This document shows, piece by piece, positions 33,881-46,051 of a stretch of DNA of 64,000 nucleotides (its first letter is position 1; the number at the start of each line of letters is the position of its first letter). Source of the stretch: Arachis hypogaea (taxonomy: Eukaryota > Streptophyta > Magnoliopsida > Fabales > Fabaceae). A model generated the notes under the pieces. It did not search any database and had not been told where the DNA came from. It worked only from the letters and a program-made list of their open reading frames with translations. The DNA is taken from positions 91,774,693 to 91,838,692 of the forward strand of contig NC_092045.1 of the NCBI RefSeq assembly GCF_003086295.3, written 5' to 3'. The position numbers and the translations under genes are program-made.

Positions 33881-35763
33881 TGGTGCTTTCATTAAACACC
33901 ATACCACATTTCCATGGAGATTCACTCAACTTGATTTGGAATCAAATTCAAACTAATTTACAACGCTAGCTTGAATTCAAATTATCAAAAACGGAATAAA
34001 ATACATGAAGAAATTAAAGCAACTTGTGCCAAAATTTGTACAACCTTAAATGATAATCAACAAATCCAGCAGCAACCATTCTCCCAGAGTCAAGCCAAAT
34101 CAAGACCAAATTCATCAAGAGACAATCTAAATCCAAAACATTCAAGCCATTTTAGAGGCATGTTTTTAACTATTCAACAACAATTCAGCAAATCTGAAAG
34201 AAGAAAAGTTATTAATCACAGGTCTACAATTACAAAATTTGAATTCTGAATATGAAGATGAAGCATTCAAGAATGCAAAAACAAATATTCCAGAGTTCAA
34301 CAGCAATGCAGAACACACTGAAGCAGAAGAATCATCATCAGATTTTAAGTTTGAGTTTCAACCACAACAAGCAAAGTCAACAAAAACTCCAGATCAAGCA
34401 ATAATTCAGTACTCATCAGTGTCAATTTGTATTTACAAAGAAGTAGTAACACAATTTCAGCAACAACGAAAAAAATTCATGCCAAAATTCAAAAATGATA
34501 GATGCAGAAAAAGAAGAATTCGATTTCAATTTTGAATTTCTACCTGAAGAATCAACAGAACTTGCAATTCAAGTAGAATGTCAACCAGCAAAACAAACAT
34601 TTGAAAACTCAATTCCAGGTATTCCAACCACAGCAAATCCAGGAATTTCACTGGCAAATGATTATCGTGCAGTTCCAAAATTTACAAACAAGAATGGTGA
34701 AGAACTTAAACACAAACCTGGTGGTAGCGATACTGTGTGGACCGAAAACAATCGACGGTGGTTCGAATCTATGTTGGCACACAGCGGAGATTTGAGGATA
34801 GATCGCAATAAAGGAGGGTAGGAATGGCGGCGAGTTAGACCACCGAAGCCACCGGACCAGTGGACAACGGTCACGGATGACGAGGAGAGGCAGCACAGCG
34901 GAGTTCCCAGCAGCGTCGAAGGCGACTCGGCAGCAACAGAGAGGGATGAGGGCATCCGATCTCAGAGGTGATTCTGCGACGTTGGCACGGCAGAGGAGAA
35001 GGGGGTGCTTCGCAATGGCGTTGTGGTGCTTCGCAACGGCGTTGTTGTGCCACGTGAAGGAGAACCACAATCTCTTCGTAGATGTTGGCTCCACTGTTCT
35101 TCGCCAATAGTGGCTAGGCCACCACCGCTCATGGCGGCATCATTTCCCTAGGATCGTGATGCACAGGCGCCAAGCCTCGAGTTCCCCAGCGATGGCGGCA
35201 CACGCGGTTGTTGGCTCGTTCCACAGTGGGTGACGCATAAGGAAGGAGAAAGAACAAAGCGCGAAGCGGTGACGGAAGGGGAAGTGGTACAGGCGGCGCC
35301 AGTGGTTCTCCCAACAGCAGTGAAAACCAGGGCAGGGAAGGGATGAGCCGCTGGGGATGCTGTAGAGAAGGGTATATGCGTTGTAATTCTGAAGAGTGGT
35401 GGACAGAAGAAGATGACTCCTAATTTTGAAGTGGCCTTTTTTGATTGGGCCTTTCAGCCCAAATTCACATTCCACTCATTATTGTGTTAATTTTTAAAGA
35501 ATACTATTTTGATCAATTATTAGGTTTATCTTTTAAACGATGGGATCTTGCTGGTTAAAATTGTTTTTAGCAGTAACATAAAAAATATTATTTTAAAATT
35601 GTTGATATATTTTTTTTATTACTTGTAATTAGTTTTGATAATTTTTATTAGGATTTTTTTCGCAACCTTGAGAATAAAGTAGTTTTGAAGGATAAGCTAA
35701 TGATATGATTAGTATTGAGTTAATTTAATTAAAAAATTATATTATAAATAAGAGTATAATGTA
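33881..35763 (+). mobile_element. Interior of a decayed, non-autonomous LTR-type element
   Basis: Lies between the two direct repeats. The left part (about 33971-34820) has short Gln/Asn/Glu-rich frames that could be gag remnants, but I recognise no domain. The part at about 34800-35340 is strikingly GC-rich for this window and may be captured foreign sequence. No RT or integrase is seen. Confidence 0.5.
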
Positions 35764-35889
35764 ATAATATGAGATATACATGATGTAATTGAAAATTTTT
35801 TTTTCTTTAATCCTAATTCTAAAAATTTCTCTTTTATTTTTTTTTATTATTTCTAATCCTCTCTATTCTTGATAAAATTTCATATCAAA
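35764..35889 (+). repeat. Direct repeat, right copy (probable 3' LTR end)
   Basis: Matches 33758-33880 with an indel and many transitions. The 5' edge of the LTR could not be placed. Confidence 0.55.
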
Positions 35890-36986
35890 GGAATACAGAA
35901 TGAAAAAAATTATAAAAACCATAAAATCATGTTGAAGCTGAGAAAAAGCATGTGGTTACCCCCACATGCATGCAACATTATATGATGAGTAGCATCAAAC
36001 ATCAAAAGAAAATGACCGAATGGAAGTTCATTAAGGATTGGATGAGAATGAATATTATTGACCAGATACAATGAAACGCATGCTGAAGGAAGCTGTCAAT
36101 TTGGACAGCATAGCATTGCATTGAATTAGAATAGCCAAAGATTAAAAGACGAACTACTAATAATTACTTGGATTCCCACCCTCCCATTATTCAATGGCCA
36201 ATACTCAACCATTCTTTTATCACTACCGGTCCCACTACTACTCCGGTGAGCCAATTAGCCACTCTTTCATAGTTTCATTGTTTTTCCCTAGAATAAAATA
36301 TAAAAAATTAATAATTTGGCATCAGTTGTTCTATCGATTATATATATATAACTCGGTTAGAAAAACACACTAAGTTTTCAATTTACAAAAATATATATCT
36401 TATTGAATATCTGAAAGAAAAATATATATACCATTCGAGCTTAACGAATATTCTTATTGCATATCTGAAAGAAACTAATATATAATAGATCATAGTTTCT
36501 AGCTCTAATATATCTAAAAGATTTAATTTTAATATGTCGTTATAAAATGTTCCATATTATTACTCAAGCATTGAGTAACATTTAAAAGTATTATTGTAAA
36601 TTTATATATACTTTACTTAATTAATAATCTAACAGCGCTACTGTATTGAAGGACTGCAGATTAAAATATATAGATGATATTTAAAAAAAGAGTTTTTAAC
36701 ACAACAAAGTAAAACGATAAAAAAAATACAAAAAATATTTAATCTATAGTCATCTCCCACATTATTACTAATAATTATAACTTATAAGGATAAACATCAT
36801 TTAACTCTTGGTAGCTCTTAAATAATATGTTGATAATAATTTTTATTACACGTATTTTTTTATTTCGAAAAGCCTTTTTATTTTTTTAATTTTCAACCGA
36901 ACATTTCAATTGACAGCAACAAAAAATCCAATCAGTATACATTTATTTTTTCTTTTTTATAGACATTAATTATTAATTTATATAAC
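35890..36986. other. AT-rich intergenic DNA
   Basis: No gene or element recognised. Confidence 0.6.
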
Positions 36987-37225
36987 TGAAACAATATAGA
37001 AGTCAGTTAGAGTTAGTCAAAGTTAGTTATAGTAGTTAATTCTAGTCTATTAAAATGTAATTGAATTAATTATTAGAGTTTAAGTATTTTACTATATATA
37101 TTATAATTAGCATCTAGTAATATACAATACAACTCATTTTCTTTTTTTTAACTCTCACTCTCTATTCTTCTTTCTTTCATTCTTTTTCTCTTTTCACAAA
37201 GTTATTGGGAGCCTGATACCTTTTA
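36987..37225 (+). mobile_element. Copia-like LTR remnant followed by an initiator-Met primer-binding site
   Basis: The segment starting near TGAAACAATATAGAAGTC, with AGTTAG repeats, ends at TGGTATCAGA (37226-37235), the sequence expected next to a copia LTR. TGATACC (37214-37220) and GGTATCA (37227-37233) form a 7-bp stem across the boundary. Both the left edge and the LTR assignment are uncertain. Confidence 0.4.
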
Positions 37226-37235
37226 TGGTATCAGA

Positions 37236-38091
37236 TCTCCAAATCCTAAATCACATGCCTTTGTTAGGCAAAACAAAAATAAAAAGATTATAACTGACAC
37301 GATATTATTGGGTATACTTGGTCAAAAATGTAACTAACAGAGGTAACAATGCAAAGCGTAAAGGAAACAAGTGCGAAACGGTTACTAATTTAAATTTGAA
37401 AATCGGCGAAGATATTACAAAAATAACTTTCAATTAATATTAGATTAGTTTATAAATTGAGTTTTGGGTAAATATTGTAATCAGTTTAGATCTTCCAGAA
37501 AAACTCTTAGAAATCCAAAAAATACTCTCAACCTCCTTGCATTACAGAGTAAAATTAAAAATTTTGAGTAATTCCTCTGAAATTTGAATTCAATCTTATA
37601 CTCTATTTTTTATTTTTAATTAAAAGTTCTTTACTTTTATTTATTCTTCTTCTTCCTTTAATTTCTCTTTTAATTTTTGCATTTTACTTTACCTCCGACA
37701 CCTTGTATGTTTTCTTTTTATCTTTAATTTTATTTTCAAAACTACAATTAAGACCTTGAGACACCCACAAAAAGAATCATTTAAGCTCCTTAAATTAACA
37801 TTGTGAAACACAATTCAAAAGTTGTTAATTTATTTATTGTTAATAATGGAACGAAAAATTGAGTAAAATAAATTGGTACACCCAATGAGACATTATCAAT
37901 AGATTGTAGTTTTGTTAAAATAATCCTGAACTTGCGAAAAGTTACGCAGTGACAAATTGTTTTAGATACTGAAAAATAGGCATCAATTGACATGTCAAAT
38001 TCATCTGCATCATCTTCTTTTACTTTCAATGATGAAAGAGAAAAAGAAGTTGAAAATATTTCTATCTATGACAACATAAAGGCTACCTCAT
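37236..38091. other. AT-rich intergenic DNA
   Basis: No gene recognised. The overlapping frames at 37790-38240 on both strands have no recognisable content. Confidence 0.5.
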
Positions 38092-38480
38092 CACAACTAG
38101 AAAATTGCTTAATACAGACAGATTTGGTCTTTATTACAGACGGATTTTTGGTTACTGACGAAATTACTGACGGATTTTGTCTTTATTTCTGTAAAAACCT
38201 CGTCGGAAATTATTTACCGACAGATTTTTTCCGTCGGTAATTTACCGACAGATTTTTACCAGTTACCGACAGATTTTTCCTCCATTTCTCTGAAACGTCA
38301 AATTTTCGACAGATTTTTCATCGGTAATTAGAGACAAATTTTCCAACGGATTTTCCGTCGGTAATTTTTGACAAATTTTTCGTCAGTAATTGGTAACAGA
38401 TTTTCCGTATGTAATTAGAACCTTGGAAAACCATCCCAAACTCTGAATACAAATAGAAAATTCGTTTGTAAATCCGTCAG
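38092..38480 (+). mobile_element. Terminal and subterminal region of a CACTA transposon
   Basis: Begins CACAACTAGAAAATTGC, close to the CACTA terminus, followed by many short repeats of the GACAGATTTT / CCGTCGGTAATT type on both strands (for example near 38218-38245, 38270 and 38340-38365). Such clustered subterminal repeats are typical of CACTA (En/Spm) elements. The opposite end was not found in the window. Confidence 0.65.
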
Positions 38481-38780
38481 TAAAGTAAAAAATAATTTTT
38501 TTTAGATTTTTCCATTACAAAATAAACTTGATTTCATACAAAATAAATATAAATTTAATACAAATTTTTATCTAATTTGTATTCAAATATTTATAATATT
38601 TCAAAAAATAAACAAATTCATCGTATTATCAAACTAAAAGAAAAGTAATATAAACAAGCAAGTCAATATAATTTAAAACACAAACAAAGTATATTAATCA
38701 TCAACTATAATTCTCAACATATTGTTCAACCATACTAAAACTATCAACTATAGTCTTCAGTGTCATCTTCATCCTCATCA

Positions 38781-41700
38781 TCATCCTAGTCCTTTAGTGC
38801 ATTCCTGATGTGTCGTGCCAGTGCTAGCATTATCTCCCGTGTAGCCAGTATCTCCTTCCCCTGACCAACTGATGGGTAAGGAGCTCCCAAGTGCAGTCTT
38901 TACAAATTTTGCTTCATTGATAATTTCATTGAGAACTTCGGAGATACTAGAAACTACATCTTCACAGGTAACAGATTTCTTGGTCTAGTAGCCATATCAA
39001 GCAAGCAACCCACATTAATATGTTTCAGATGTTGAGTTTCAAAAACAAACATGACGAAATTGATACATCAAAAAGGGAAACCTCCCTTTTATGCTTTTAT
39101 TCTTTCAAATAAAAGTTTTGGCACTTACGGAACAAAATATTTTTGTACCTTGAAAAGAGAGAGACGAAGCCTATGAATTGATGAAGTTAAACACTCCAAG
39201 CTTTCCATGCTTTCCTTAAGCGTTGAAATTTCAATCTTCATTCTGATGGACAAGACACGTTACACATAAATAGACAAAAGTATGAAAACAATCACTATTG
39301 GTCGTAGTGGTAGCTTCATACAAGTCAAATACATTAGAGATATGCTTAAATTACCCTCCAAAATCATCTATCAATGCAATAAATTCAGATTAACTGACTA
39401 CCAATAAAACACTTACCTTGCAAAATCCATACAAGAGGTTCTCTTATTAAGGAATTTTCCTTCATTATTTGGATTACTGTCAACTTCATTGCCGCTCTTA
39501 TAAAGTGGGCCAATCCATCGACTTAGATATGTTTTCTTCAGTAAGTTTTTTAAACTTTCATCTCTTTTATGAGTAATAAGCTTTCTTTCTCCAATGCTAA
39601 CTATGGCTTTTTCGTATTTAGTCTCCTGATCAAGTTTCCTAGACAAGAACTACAGCATATTTTGATAATCATGCAATATTTAAGGAAGAGAAACATCTCT
39701 TATTTCATAAAATAAAGAGGTTTAGACTTAGTTTTCTCATGGTACATGTTCGCATTACTTTGTCACCAGAAAACTAGCAAACTATTTTCCAGAATGTTTT
39801 TCAATTTCACATGTTATTCAGTTATGGCAATCAAATCAAAACCTAGAAAATATAATTGTTCAGAAAACAATTGAAAACAACATTGTAAAACAGCTTAATG
39901 CAAGTTTATCCTTCAAAATGGCACAACACTATTATAAAGATACCACTGTTTTCAATGAATATTTTTCAGTTGATTAATAAAGACAAAGATGCTTCCAGAA
40001 AAAAAATTTCAGTACAGAATAACAAAAATAAATAGCAGCCACTAATAATATAAAAATAAAAAAATGATCCCGTAACCATCATATGAAAGTAATCATACTC
40101 TATCAGTAACTGATGCTCCTGCTTTAGTTGTGCAAATTTCACAAGAGCTTTCACCTTTTCATTGGTAACCTGAATTTGAAAAAAAATCACCCTACAGATT
40201 AAAAACCATATCTAGAAATAATAGATAGAAGAAAATATCCCTGCACATGTAGCTCTTCAAATTATGAATCATTAATTCACAATTTGGAGGCACATGCATT
40301 ATTGATGGAAAAAAAGTTACAACATAATAATAGATGGAAAAAAACGAAAATAAGGTATTAAACAAATATTGAGCTGTTTCAAAACCTTAAGTCCTTTTTT
40401 AAACTCTGCTAGCAACAAAATCTACTAGCACCTAAATGTTCCAAGTGTCCGAAGCAGAGAGGTGACTTATAATAACCTGCATCAAATTTCTCTGAAGTTC
40501 TTCAATCTTCTGTTGAAGGGCTGCATTCATATTTCTCTCCAATAAATGTCTTTTCTTCTGTTGTGATAAGAGCAATAATGCAGCAACCTGAATATAGCAT
40601 AGTGAATATTAGAATGCTAAATTACTATATATCAAAAGCATATATACTTTTGTCAGCACAAAAGCTATTAAAAACTAAATAAATTATTATTTTGTGAATA
40701 CTCTTAAACAGCTAATACAGTTGTGGGAGAGAAAAACTATGATAGAGACTCTCAAGTAGCTTAATTTTTTAAGAGAGTATGTCCTTGTAATTTGAATACT
40801 ATTAAATCAATCATATTTTTTGCCAGCACTATGCACTCTTAATTTTAGCCCGCTGACCCCAATTGATATCAGGGTAAGTTTGATATCGGCAAAAATGATA
40901 AGTCCCTTTGAGAAAGGAATACAATAGTATCAACATTGCAGATTCAAACCTTGGATGATGATACTAGTTTAGTTTGAGGGATATATGCACATCTCGACAT
41001 TCATGATCTTCTAACTGTCCATCTCTTTGGGGGATCAAATATGGTACAGTACTCTGGTCAAAATTCCTGACTCTTTCATCAATCACATTGATTATGGATT
41101 TAATACTTGATTTCCCATCATTCAATAAATTCATAATATGCTCCTTATACTGAGAGTGATGATGCTTTAGGTTTGCTATGCCATTATAACCCACTTTGTC
41201 CATCGAATTCTGCAAATTACTTGTCGGAATGGCAAATAACCAAACAGGTAAGGAAGGAAAAAAAAGAAGCCAAAATAGAATAGATTAAACGATTAATTCC
41301 CTTTGAATTTTAAAAGTACTCACTTGTTTCTTTTCCAGTATAGTTACTCTCTTCTTCAAATGATTTTTAATTTCCAAGCCCTAAAGCATCAAAAACAGAA
41401 AAAGAATAACTATCTATTGAAAAATAGGGTTAACATAGCAAACATGACAAAAGTAAACTAGATCATACCACCCTTAGTTTATGAAGGTTGTAGAAGGTTT
41501 AGAGAAGAGGAGTTGAATCTATGACCTTCTTTTACATTAATGATATAAGTCTTTATTTAAGCTTTTATTTAGATTCTGTTTGAATTGTGCAGCAGAAATT
41601 TTATGAGACAATTTTGTTGTCTCATAAATGTCAGAAAACAGAACATAAAGAAAGAGAAGAAGAATGACACCAGCATGTATCCTGGTTCAATTGCCTTGTG

Positions 41701-43108
41701 CAATGTAACCTACATCCAGTCTCCACCACAACAGTGAAAGTATTATATACACCAATTTCACAGGATTGACACAATCCTTTCCTTCTCAAGTTCTAGCCTA
41801 ACTTGACGTGGTTATGCTAATATCTAACTCTCCACTCTAAGTGTTAACCCAAATTAGAAAGGGGTACCTCACAGGTACATGACACAAGACAATAGAAACA
41901 ACCTAAAGAAATTTGAAATCACTCTAGGCTTTTTACTCAAGTGTATCACTCAGCCTTTTGTCACTCATAGGCTTTTTCTTGATTTCTCTCTTTCAGCCGT
42001 TTTTCTCTCAAGAAATTAAAGAAAGATATACATTGAAAATAAAATTACAAACTATAAAACATGAAGAAGATTGATACTTCAGCAGCCTCTATTGCTATAA
42101 GATGAACCGGGTTGAGCAGACACTAATCAAGTTATTCGTCTTGGCGGAATGCTTCTTTCTTTAGATAGCATCGTCCAAAATGTTGAACCTTCTCAGGAAG
42201 CTATCAATGAATCTCAGACTTTGGTTCTTTCTCCTTGGCTTCAAAAATTGAAAATCTTTCTTTTATATCTCTTTCCAAGTTGCTGAGTTGCTCTCCTCAG
42301 AGTCAATTTCTCGAACTGTATGCTACCAACTTAGCTTTTCACTATCTTTCATTAATCCCTAAATTAGGAATTTTGGAATAGATCCTTTTTTCTTGACCAA
42401 ATGCCTCAGAACAGCAAAGATAAAAGTTGGTCAATGATAAACCCAGATCTAAACCCTTGAGCTACAACTTTATCTTCAAGAAATAATTTTGGCCTTTGAT
42501 TCATAGTAGTGATTATCAGAAATTACTTTCTCCATTTATCCCAAATTGGAGTAGCAGAGAGTTGGAGAAGGAGTGAAGAAAGTAAATTGCATGCAAATGG
42601 AAATAAATCACCTTTAATTTCTAACTTAGTTTGAAATGGTTTGATTTGGGTGATTAGACCTTTGCCTTTTGGATTAAGCTTTCTCTTTCTTTCTTCTATG
42701 GTGAATGAATGAGGAACGAAGCTCTCTCTTTCTTTTCTCTGAGTCTAACCGAAGCAGATGTGAAGAGCTTGGAAGGCATCAGCTTGAGTGAATTACCTTG
42801 GGCTTGCATTTTGTTCACTTACCTTTCAGCCCATGATAGTCCTTTGTCATTTCTTATTTGGGCTTTGTTTGTAAATGTTGCCCATAAGATCAGATTCAAT
42901 TTCTTTGTTCCATTTTGGGCTGCCGCTATGTTTACTAATTGTGGCCAGCATCACTTAATTAAACACAATCAAAACTAATTGGATGTTTAACCCATTAGAT
43001 CAATGTTTGTCCTCATCAATTAAGTTAGTTAATTTCTTAACTCAATAGTTTATTTTAAAGATAATCTACAGAATTTCTCAATGTCTCCAGCTGTTCTTCT
43101 AATGCACT
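38781..43108 (-). pseudogene. Eight exons of an unrecognised plant coiled-coil protein gene (5' end missing)
   Basis: Exons with GT/AG borders, in gene order: 43070-43108 (SALEEQLETLRNS), 41324-41380 (GLEIKNHLKKRVTILEKKQ), about 40950-41209 (NSMDKVGYNGIANLKHHH...), 40477-40587 (VAALLLLSQQKKRHLLERN...), 40099-40169 (VTNEKVKALVKFAQLKQEH...), 39417-39638 (...LKNLLKKTYLSRWIGPL...), 39149-39242 (MKIEISTLKESMESLECL...), 38784-38984 (...LGSSLPISWSGEGDTGY...) and stop at 38781. Except for the third exon, splice phases join without loss of frame. The third exon hits a stop at 40964 and its length is not a multiple of three, suggesting a 1-nt shift. The protein is Lys/Glu/Gln-rich and largely coiled-coil. 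I do not recognise the family. A CACTA end lies downstream, an LTR-like insertion sits in the first intron, and a Mutator fragment lies upstream. Confidence 0.6.
41489..43018 (-). mobile_element. LTR-like insertion (probable solo LTR) in an intron of the coiled-coil gene
   Basis: On the minus strand the segment starts TGATGAGGACAAACATTGATC and ends near CCTTCTACA, about 1.5 kb, with no coding capacity beyond short frames. I recall this start from a repeated legume LTR. It lies wholly between exons 41324-41380 and 43070-43108. No target duplication could be matched, so the left edge may be wrong by several bases. Confidence 0.45.
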
Positions 43109-43504
43109 CTGTTTGAGAAAGAGTTATTAACACCATGTATAGAATATTAGATCTCATTAAAAAAATACAAGTCCATTTTGTTAGGTTAAGCATCCAAACA
43201 TGCAATAAAAATCATCTGTCACTAACAGAAGCTAAGTCTAGAGTTATAGTATGTCATACACTGACACTTCCATACTGGACACCATATGAATGACCAGCAT
43301 AAGCTAGGAAACAGAATTTTCAAGGGAATAGAATACCAAGGATCCGAAATTTTACAATATATTTACAGGTGTGGATCATCGATTTTGTGTGAGACACCTC
43401 TATACTATTTTTGAAAATAAATTCCTAGGTCTAAACCTTAAATAGAAAATGTGACAAGCACATAAATCCACATATCTTATAGTATGGGAGGATAAGACAA
43501 AGGA

Positions 43505-44245
43505 GATTTGAGCCATCAATGAAGAAGCCTACAGACATTTGATCAAAATCTATCCTAAATATTGGTGTAATTCAAGGTTTGAATTTTATTCAAAATATGA
43601 CATTGTTGTGAATAACATGTATGAAAGCTTTAATAATGCAATAGTTGAGCATAGAGAAAAATCTATAGTCACTATGTTACAAGAAATTAAAGTCTACTTG
43701 ATGAAACAATGGGTTGAGAATAGGAAAAACACTGAGAGGTATAAGGATGATATTTTTCTAGGATTAAACTAAGGTTACAGAAGAAAATTTGATGCTATTA
43801 GGTAGTGGCTTCCTATCCTTGCTAGAATAAGTAGGTTTGAGATGTTTAGAGATAGAGATAAATTAACCTAGTTAAGTAAGAATGTTCATGCAGAAAGTTC
43901 CAGTTGACTGGTTTGTCATATACGCATGCTATTAGTGTCATTAATTATGCAAAAGATGACTTCAAGAAATATATGTGATGGCTGTTACAAGAGAGAAGCC
44001 TATGTCGCATGCTACACTCTAATGATTAATTCGTATATGATATAGGAGAAAACTCTGTATTCTGATGTGCTACTCCCATCGTATAGAGTTTCTATTGGGA
44101 GACCTAAGAAAAAAAAGAGCACAAGGAGAAGATGAAGTACCCTAAGGCCCTATCAGTTTCAAGATTGTGTTACAACGAAAATGCTCTTATTATCTTAAAC
44201 TTGTTCACAACAAGCGAGGTTGTCCTATTAGAATGCAAACTATAA
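43505..44245 (+). pseudogene. C-terminal fragment of a MuDR-type Mutator transposase, decayed
   Basis: Readable pieces in order: YPKYWCNSRFEFYSKYDIVV with NNMYESFNNAIVEHREKSI (the region after the catalytic core with the conserved N-N-x-x-E-S-F-N), CYKREAYVACYTLMIN (after the SWIM finger), LLPSYRVSIGRPKKKR, and a zinc-knuckle remnant ending HNKRGCP whose second Cys is lost (CSYY). Stops and frameshifts are frequent. This order is that of plant MuDR transposases. No terminal inverted repeats were found. It differs from the element at 45762-52120. Confidence 0.7.
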
Positions 44246-45751
44246 TTTACTTTCTTTTAAATAGACCTTGTTTACTCATTTCTTTTTGTTAAAACAACTG
44301 ACCAGCTCCATAATGGCATCCCCTAGGAGAACCAACTTGAGCAAATCAATTGCAAGTACACAAAACCAGCAACAGGGATTTGCAAAAAAACACAAGCACA
44401 AATATCCAATCAAAAAAGACAAATTTGCATCCCACAAGCCAACTAAAAAGTTTTAAGACCAAACAAGCAACACCATCATTTGGGAAAGCATTCAAGTCAA
44501 GCAAGCCAAGATCCAAATTCTATCACTGGGTCATAGGATTCAAATCAAAATTTGAATGTATTTTTTGAAAGTTTAAAAGATCTTAGCAACTTGTAATGCA
44601 CTTTTAAGACCAACATGTTTTATACTTTATATTTTGAATTGGAGTACCTTCTTATTTTGTTATTAGAAGTATGCTAACTTGACAGGACTATAGTATGCCA
44701 CTTTTGAAAAAGTGTTTCTTGTGACAAATAATGATCTGGTTTATATATCTCTAAGCTATAGGTTATCTTGATATGGACAAATTCAGTCTCTTTATTCTGA
44801 AGTGAAAATATTTCCTTTATATTGAGAGAGAATTTTTTTGTATTAAATATTTATGTATTACGTAATATAGAACACACAATACAGGGATAGAATAACATGT
44901 TTGAGCCCAATTTTCAAATATGCAGTCAGGGATGTTTTAAAACATTAATAAAACTTTAAGGACATTAACATTACAAAATTTTTGACTTAAGACATTATTT
45001 TTGAAACATAATTCACCCATTTCACTACTATTACTTATATTTCTTTGCAAAACTAATCCTACCATCTCTCTAAATGCTAATAGCCCAATTTCATCTAGGT
45101 TCTAACCCTACTTCATGAATAAAGATTAAAAAAATAAGAGACCATAATCCATCGCAATATAGCAATTAAGAGTTGTAGCAATCGACAGTTTGCATTTAAC
45201 ATAAGATGATTTGACTTTTAAAGTGAAAATCTTCATTTTCAGTCTGGAAACTTCAACATCTTGTATTATTGCTTCATCATTTGCCCAAGCAAATAAAATG
45301 CATCCATTTATAATCTACAACATAAATGTAAAGAACTTGAAGAGTTTCATAAGCCCATATCAAAATACAAGTTAAACAACACATTTTACTTCATAGTATA
45401 TACAACTCTAAAATTTGCATCCTGAATTCTCTGCTGTTTTTTACCACCATAGGACAGAGAGCTCCCCACAATTGTAGGTAAGTGTTTCCCGTCACCTACT
45501 TTTTTGTGATTATGTTGAACTTTGAGAAGTCATAGTTTAGAATTTCACTTTCTTATTGAAGAAAGATGCAAATGGGGTTATTAGGGTTCAGATTTGAGGC
45601 TTTTATATTTTTTATTTTTATATGCTTTTATTTTTTTAAACAAAAAAAATATAAAATAAAAATATTTTTTATTCTAGTCAACTATTACAGACCACGACAA
45701 AAAGTCAAATTGTTAGGCCACTAACATCTATTTTCATTTTTAATGTAAGGG
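44246..45751. other. AT-rich DNA with no recognised gene
   Basis: The 44268-44568 frames (Lys/Ser/Thr-rich) may be the tail of the preceding Mutator fragment. The rest shows nothing recognisable. Confidence 0.5.
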
Positions 45752-45761
45752 TAGAATTGTT
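45752..45761. repeat. Target site duplication of the Mutator-like element, left copy
   Basis: TAGAATTGTT, repeated at 52121-52130. Nine to ten bases is the length expected for Mutator-like elements. Confidence 0.88.
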
Positions 45762-45841
45762 GGATTTTTTATTTTAATAAATAAAATAAATATAATATTT
45801 ACGAAAATAAATATTTTTTAGAGAATTTACCAATTTAAATT
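45762..45841 (+). repeat. Left terminal inverted repeat of the Mutator-like element
   Basis: Begins GGATTTTTTATTTTAATAAA and pairs with the reverse complement of 52041-52120 over 80 bp. Confidence 0.92.
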
Positions 45842-45868
45842 CCATTGTCATATTTCATTTACAGTGTA

Positions 45869-45935
45869 AACAAGATATGACACGTCAGCGTGACACGTGT
45901 ATATCTCGTTTACATTGTAAACGAGTTATAGCCCG
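45869..45935 (+). repeat. Subterminal GTTTACA-TGTAAAC palindromes, left end
   Basis: TTTACAGTGTAAACAAG and GTTTACATTGTAAACGAG lie just inside the left TIR. Matching copies occur just inside the right TIR (about 51941-52042). Candidate transposase-binding sites. Confidence 0.65.
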
Positions 45936-46051
45936 TACGCGCCTATATATAGAAGTCATTTACAACTGACTTTCGGGCCCCAGTTTGACTTTGTCAACAT
46001 TTTTCTCCCCTCTTTTAACCCTTTCTGACTATACATTTGATCCAAGCGGTG

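Noticed and set aside
34648..35475. Overlapping ORFs on both strands in the GC-rich island
   Set aside because: High GC lowers stop frequency in all frames. No recognisable domain, so not called as genes.
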